This document shows, one piece after another, positions 13,508 through 13,623 of a DNA stretch of 13,623 nt. The notes under the pieces are model-generated. The model saw nothing but the letters and a program-made list of their open reading frames with translations. It made no database searches and was not told the origin of the DNA. Source of the stretch: PLA2 sp036273915 (GTDB lineage Bacteria; Planctomycetota; PLA2); the NCBI GenBank assembly GCA_036273915.1, contig DASUGR010000091.1, positions 1 through 13,623 on the forward strand, read 5' to 3'. Each line of letters opens with the position of its first letter. Positions within the stretch are counted from its first letter, which is position 1. A program made the translations under genes and the position numbers.

Positions 13508-13621
13508 CTAGGGTTCCGCGCGCATCCCGTGCCGCCTTTCGACCATCCGAACCAGCTCGGACAGTGACGGAACTCTCGGCCCCTCGGCTCCCCTCGACAG
13601 GAACACCCCCAATCCAGAAAG
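13508..13621 (-). CDS. Possible C-terminal end of an unknown protein entering from the right
   Basis: The minus-strand frame is open from the window edge to a TAG at 13510-13508, giving 37 residues that end SLSELVRMVERRHGMRAEP. The segment is amphipathic and helix-like rather than Arg/Ser junk. Its third-position GC (about three quarters) is lower than in the chromosomal genes to the left, which would suit an acquired element. The other two frames on this strand look like non-coding translation. The length is too short to assign a family. It could be a cargo gene of the element or chance. Confidence 0.3.
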   Translation of the reverse strand, partial: LSGLGVFLSRGAEGPRVPSLSELVRMVERRHGMRAEP

Positions 13622-13623
13622 CG

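Noticed and set aside
13061..13567. Plus-strand open frames through the tRNA fragment (reading ...WWRGRDSNPRSPG... and GGIRTRDPQ)
   Set aside because: These are well-known false proteins produced by translating the complement of a tRNA 3' end.
13243..13623. A group I intron in the tRNA-Met anticodon loop instead of an att site
   Set aside because: No 5' tRNA half (acceptor strand GGCGGGG as CCCCGCC on the plus strand) occurs in the 370 bp to the right, and the match fails just before the loop rather than within it. A long intron reaching beyond the window is not fully excluded.
1..13623. CRISPR array, insertion sequence, complete integrase, toxin-antitoxin or defence operon
   Set aside because: No regularly spaced repeats, transposase or recombinase motifs, or small paired genes of that type were seen inside the window.

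Overview
The window is very GC-rich (third codon positions mostly G or C) and comes from a diderm bacterium: it encodes a lipoprotein with a clear lipobox, a Tat-exported DUF1501 protein and a VKOR-DsbA disulfide-forming membrane protein. The gene mix (DUF1800/DUF1501 pair, VKOR-DsbA fusion, several start codons that look leaderless) would fit Planctomycetota, Acidobacteriota, Myxococcota or a related uncultured soil or groundwater lineage. No rRNA or other phylogenetic marker settles it. Most of the window is ordinary chromosome. The right end looks like the border of an integrated element.

Layout, left to right. (1) 3-3396, + strand: a tightly overlapping three-gene operon encoding a DUF3352-like protein of unknown function (5' end cut off), a DUF1800 protein and a Tat-exported DUF1501 protein, joined by TAATG and ATGA stop/start overlaps. 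(2) 3397-3605: a structured gap between convergent genes. (3) 3606-6143, - strand: ada (adaptive response to alkylation), then an alpha/beta-hydrolase esterase, then a small two-helix membrane protein. (4) 6357-8628, + strand: a thioredoxin-fold lipoprotein without the CxxC, a CYTH-domain protein and the replication-associated ATPase rarA, ending in a strong intrinsic terminator. (5) 8714-8806: a REP-like nested inverted repeat. (6) 8808-10876, - strand: a VKOR-DsbA fusion translationally coupled to a membrane protein that appears to be a cysteine-free relative. (7) 10928-11344, + strand: a small VOC/glyoxalase-fold protein, divergent from the VKOR gene across only 51 bp. (8) 11345-11976: 632 bp without a convincing gene. 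(9) 11977-13134, + strand: a receiver-like/EAL protein with an altered catalytic loop. (10) 13175-13249, - strand: a tRNA terminator and the exact 3' half of a tRNA-Met (CAT), broken at the anticodon loop. This is the usual footprint of an integrase attachment site, with the element lying to the right. (11) 13250-13623: non-coding element-end sequence with palindromes, then perhaps the last codons of a gene entering from the right.

The best candidates for something undescribed are the cysteine-free VKOR/thioredoxin-like partner beside a fully armed VKOR-DsbA, the element border at 13250, the REP-like repeat at 8714-8806, and a shared promoter layout in which a -10-like hexamer sits exactly 7 nt before three start codons. 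I see no CRISPR array, transposase or complete integrase, and no recognisable defence or biosynthetic system inside the window.
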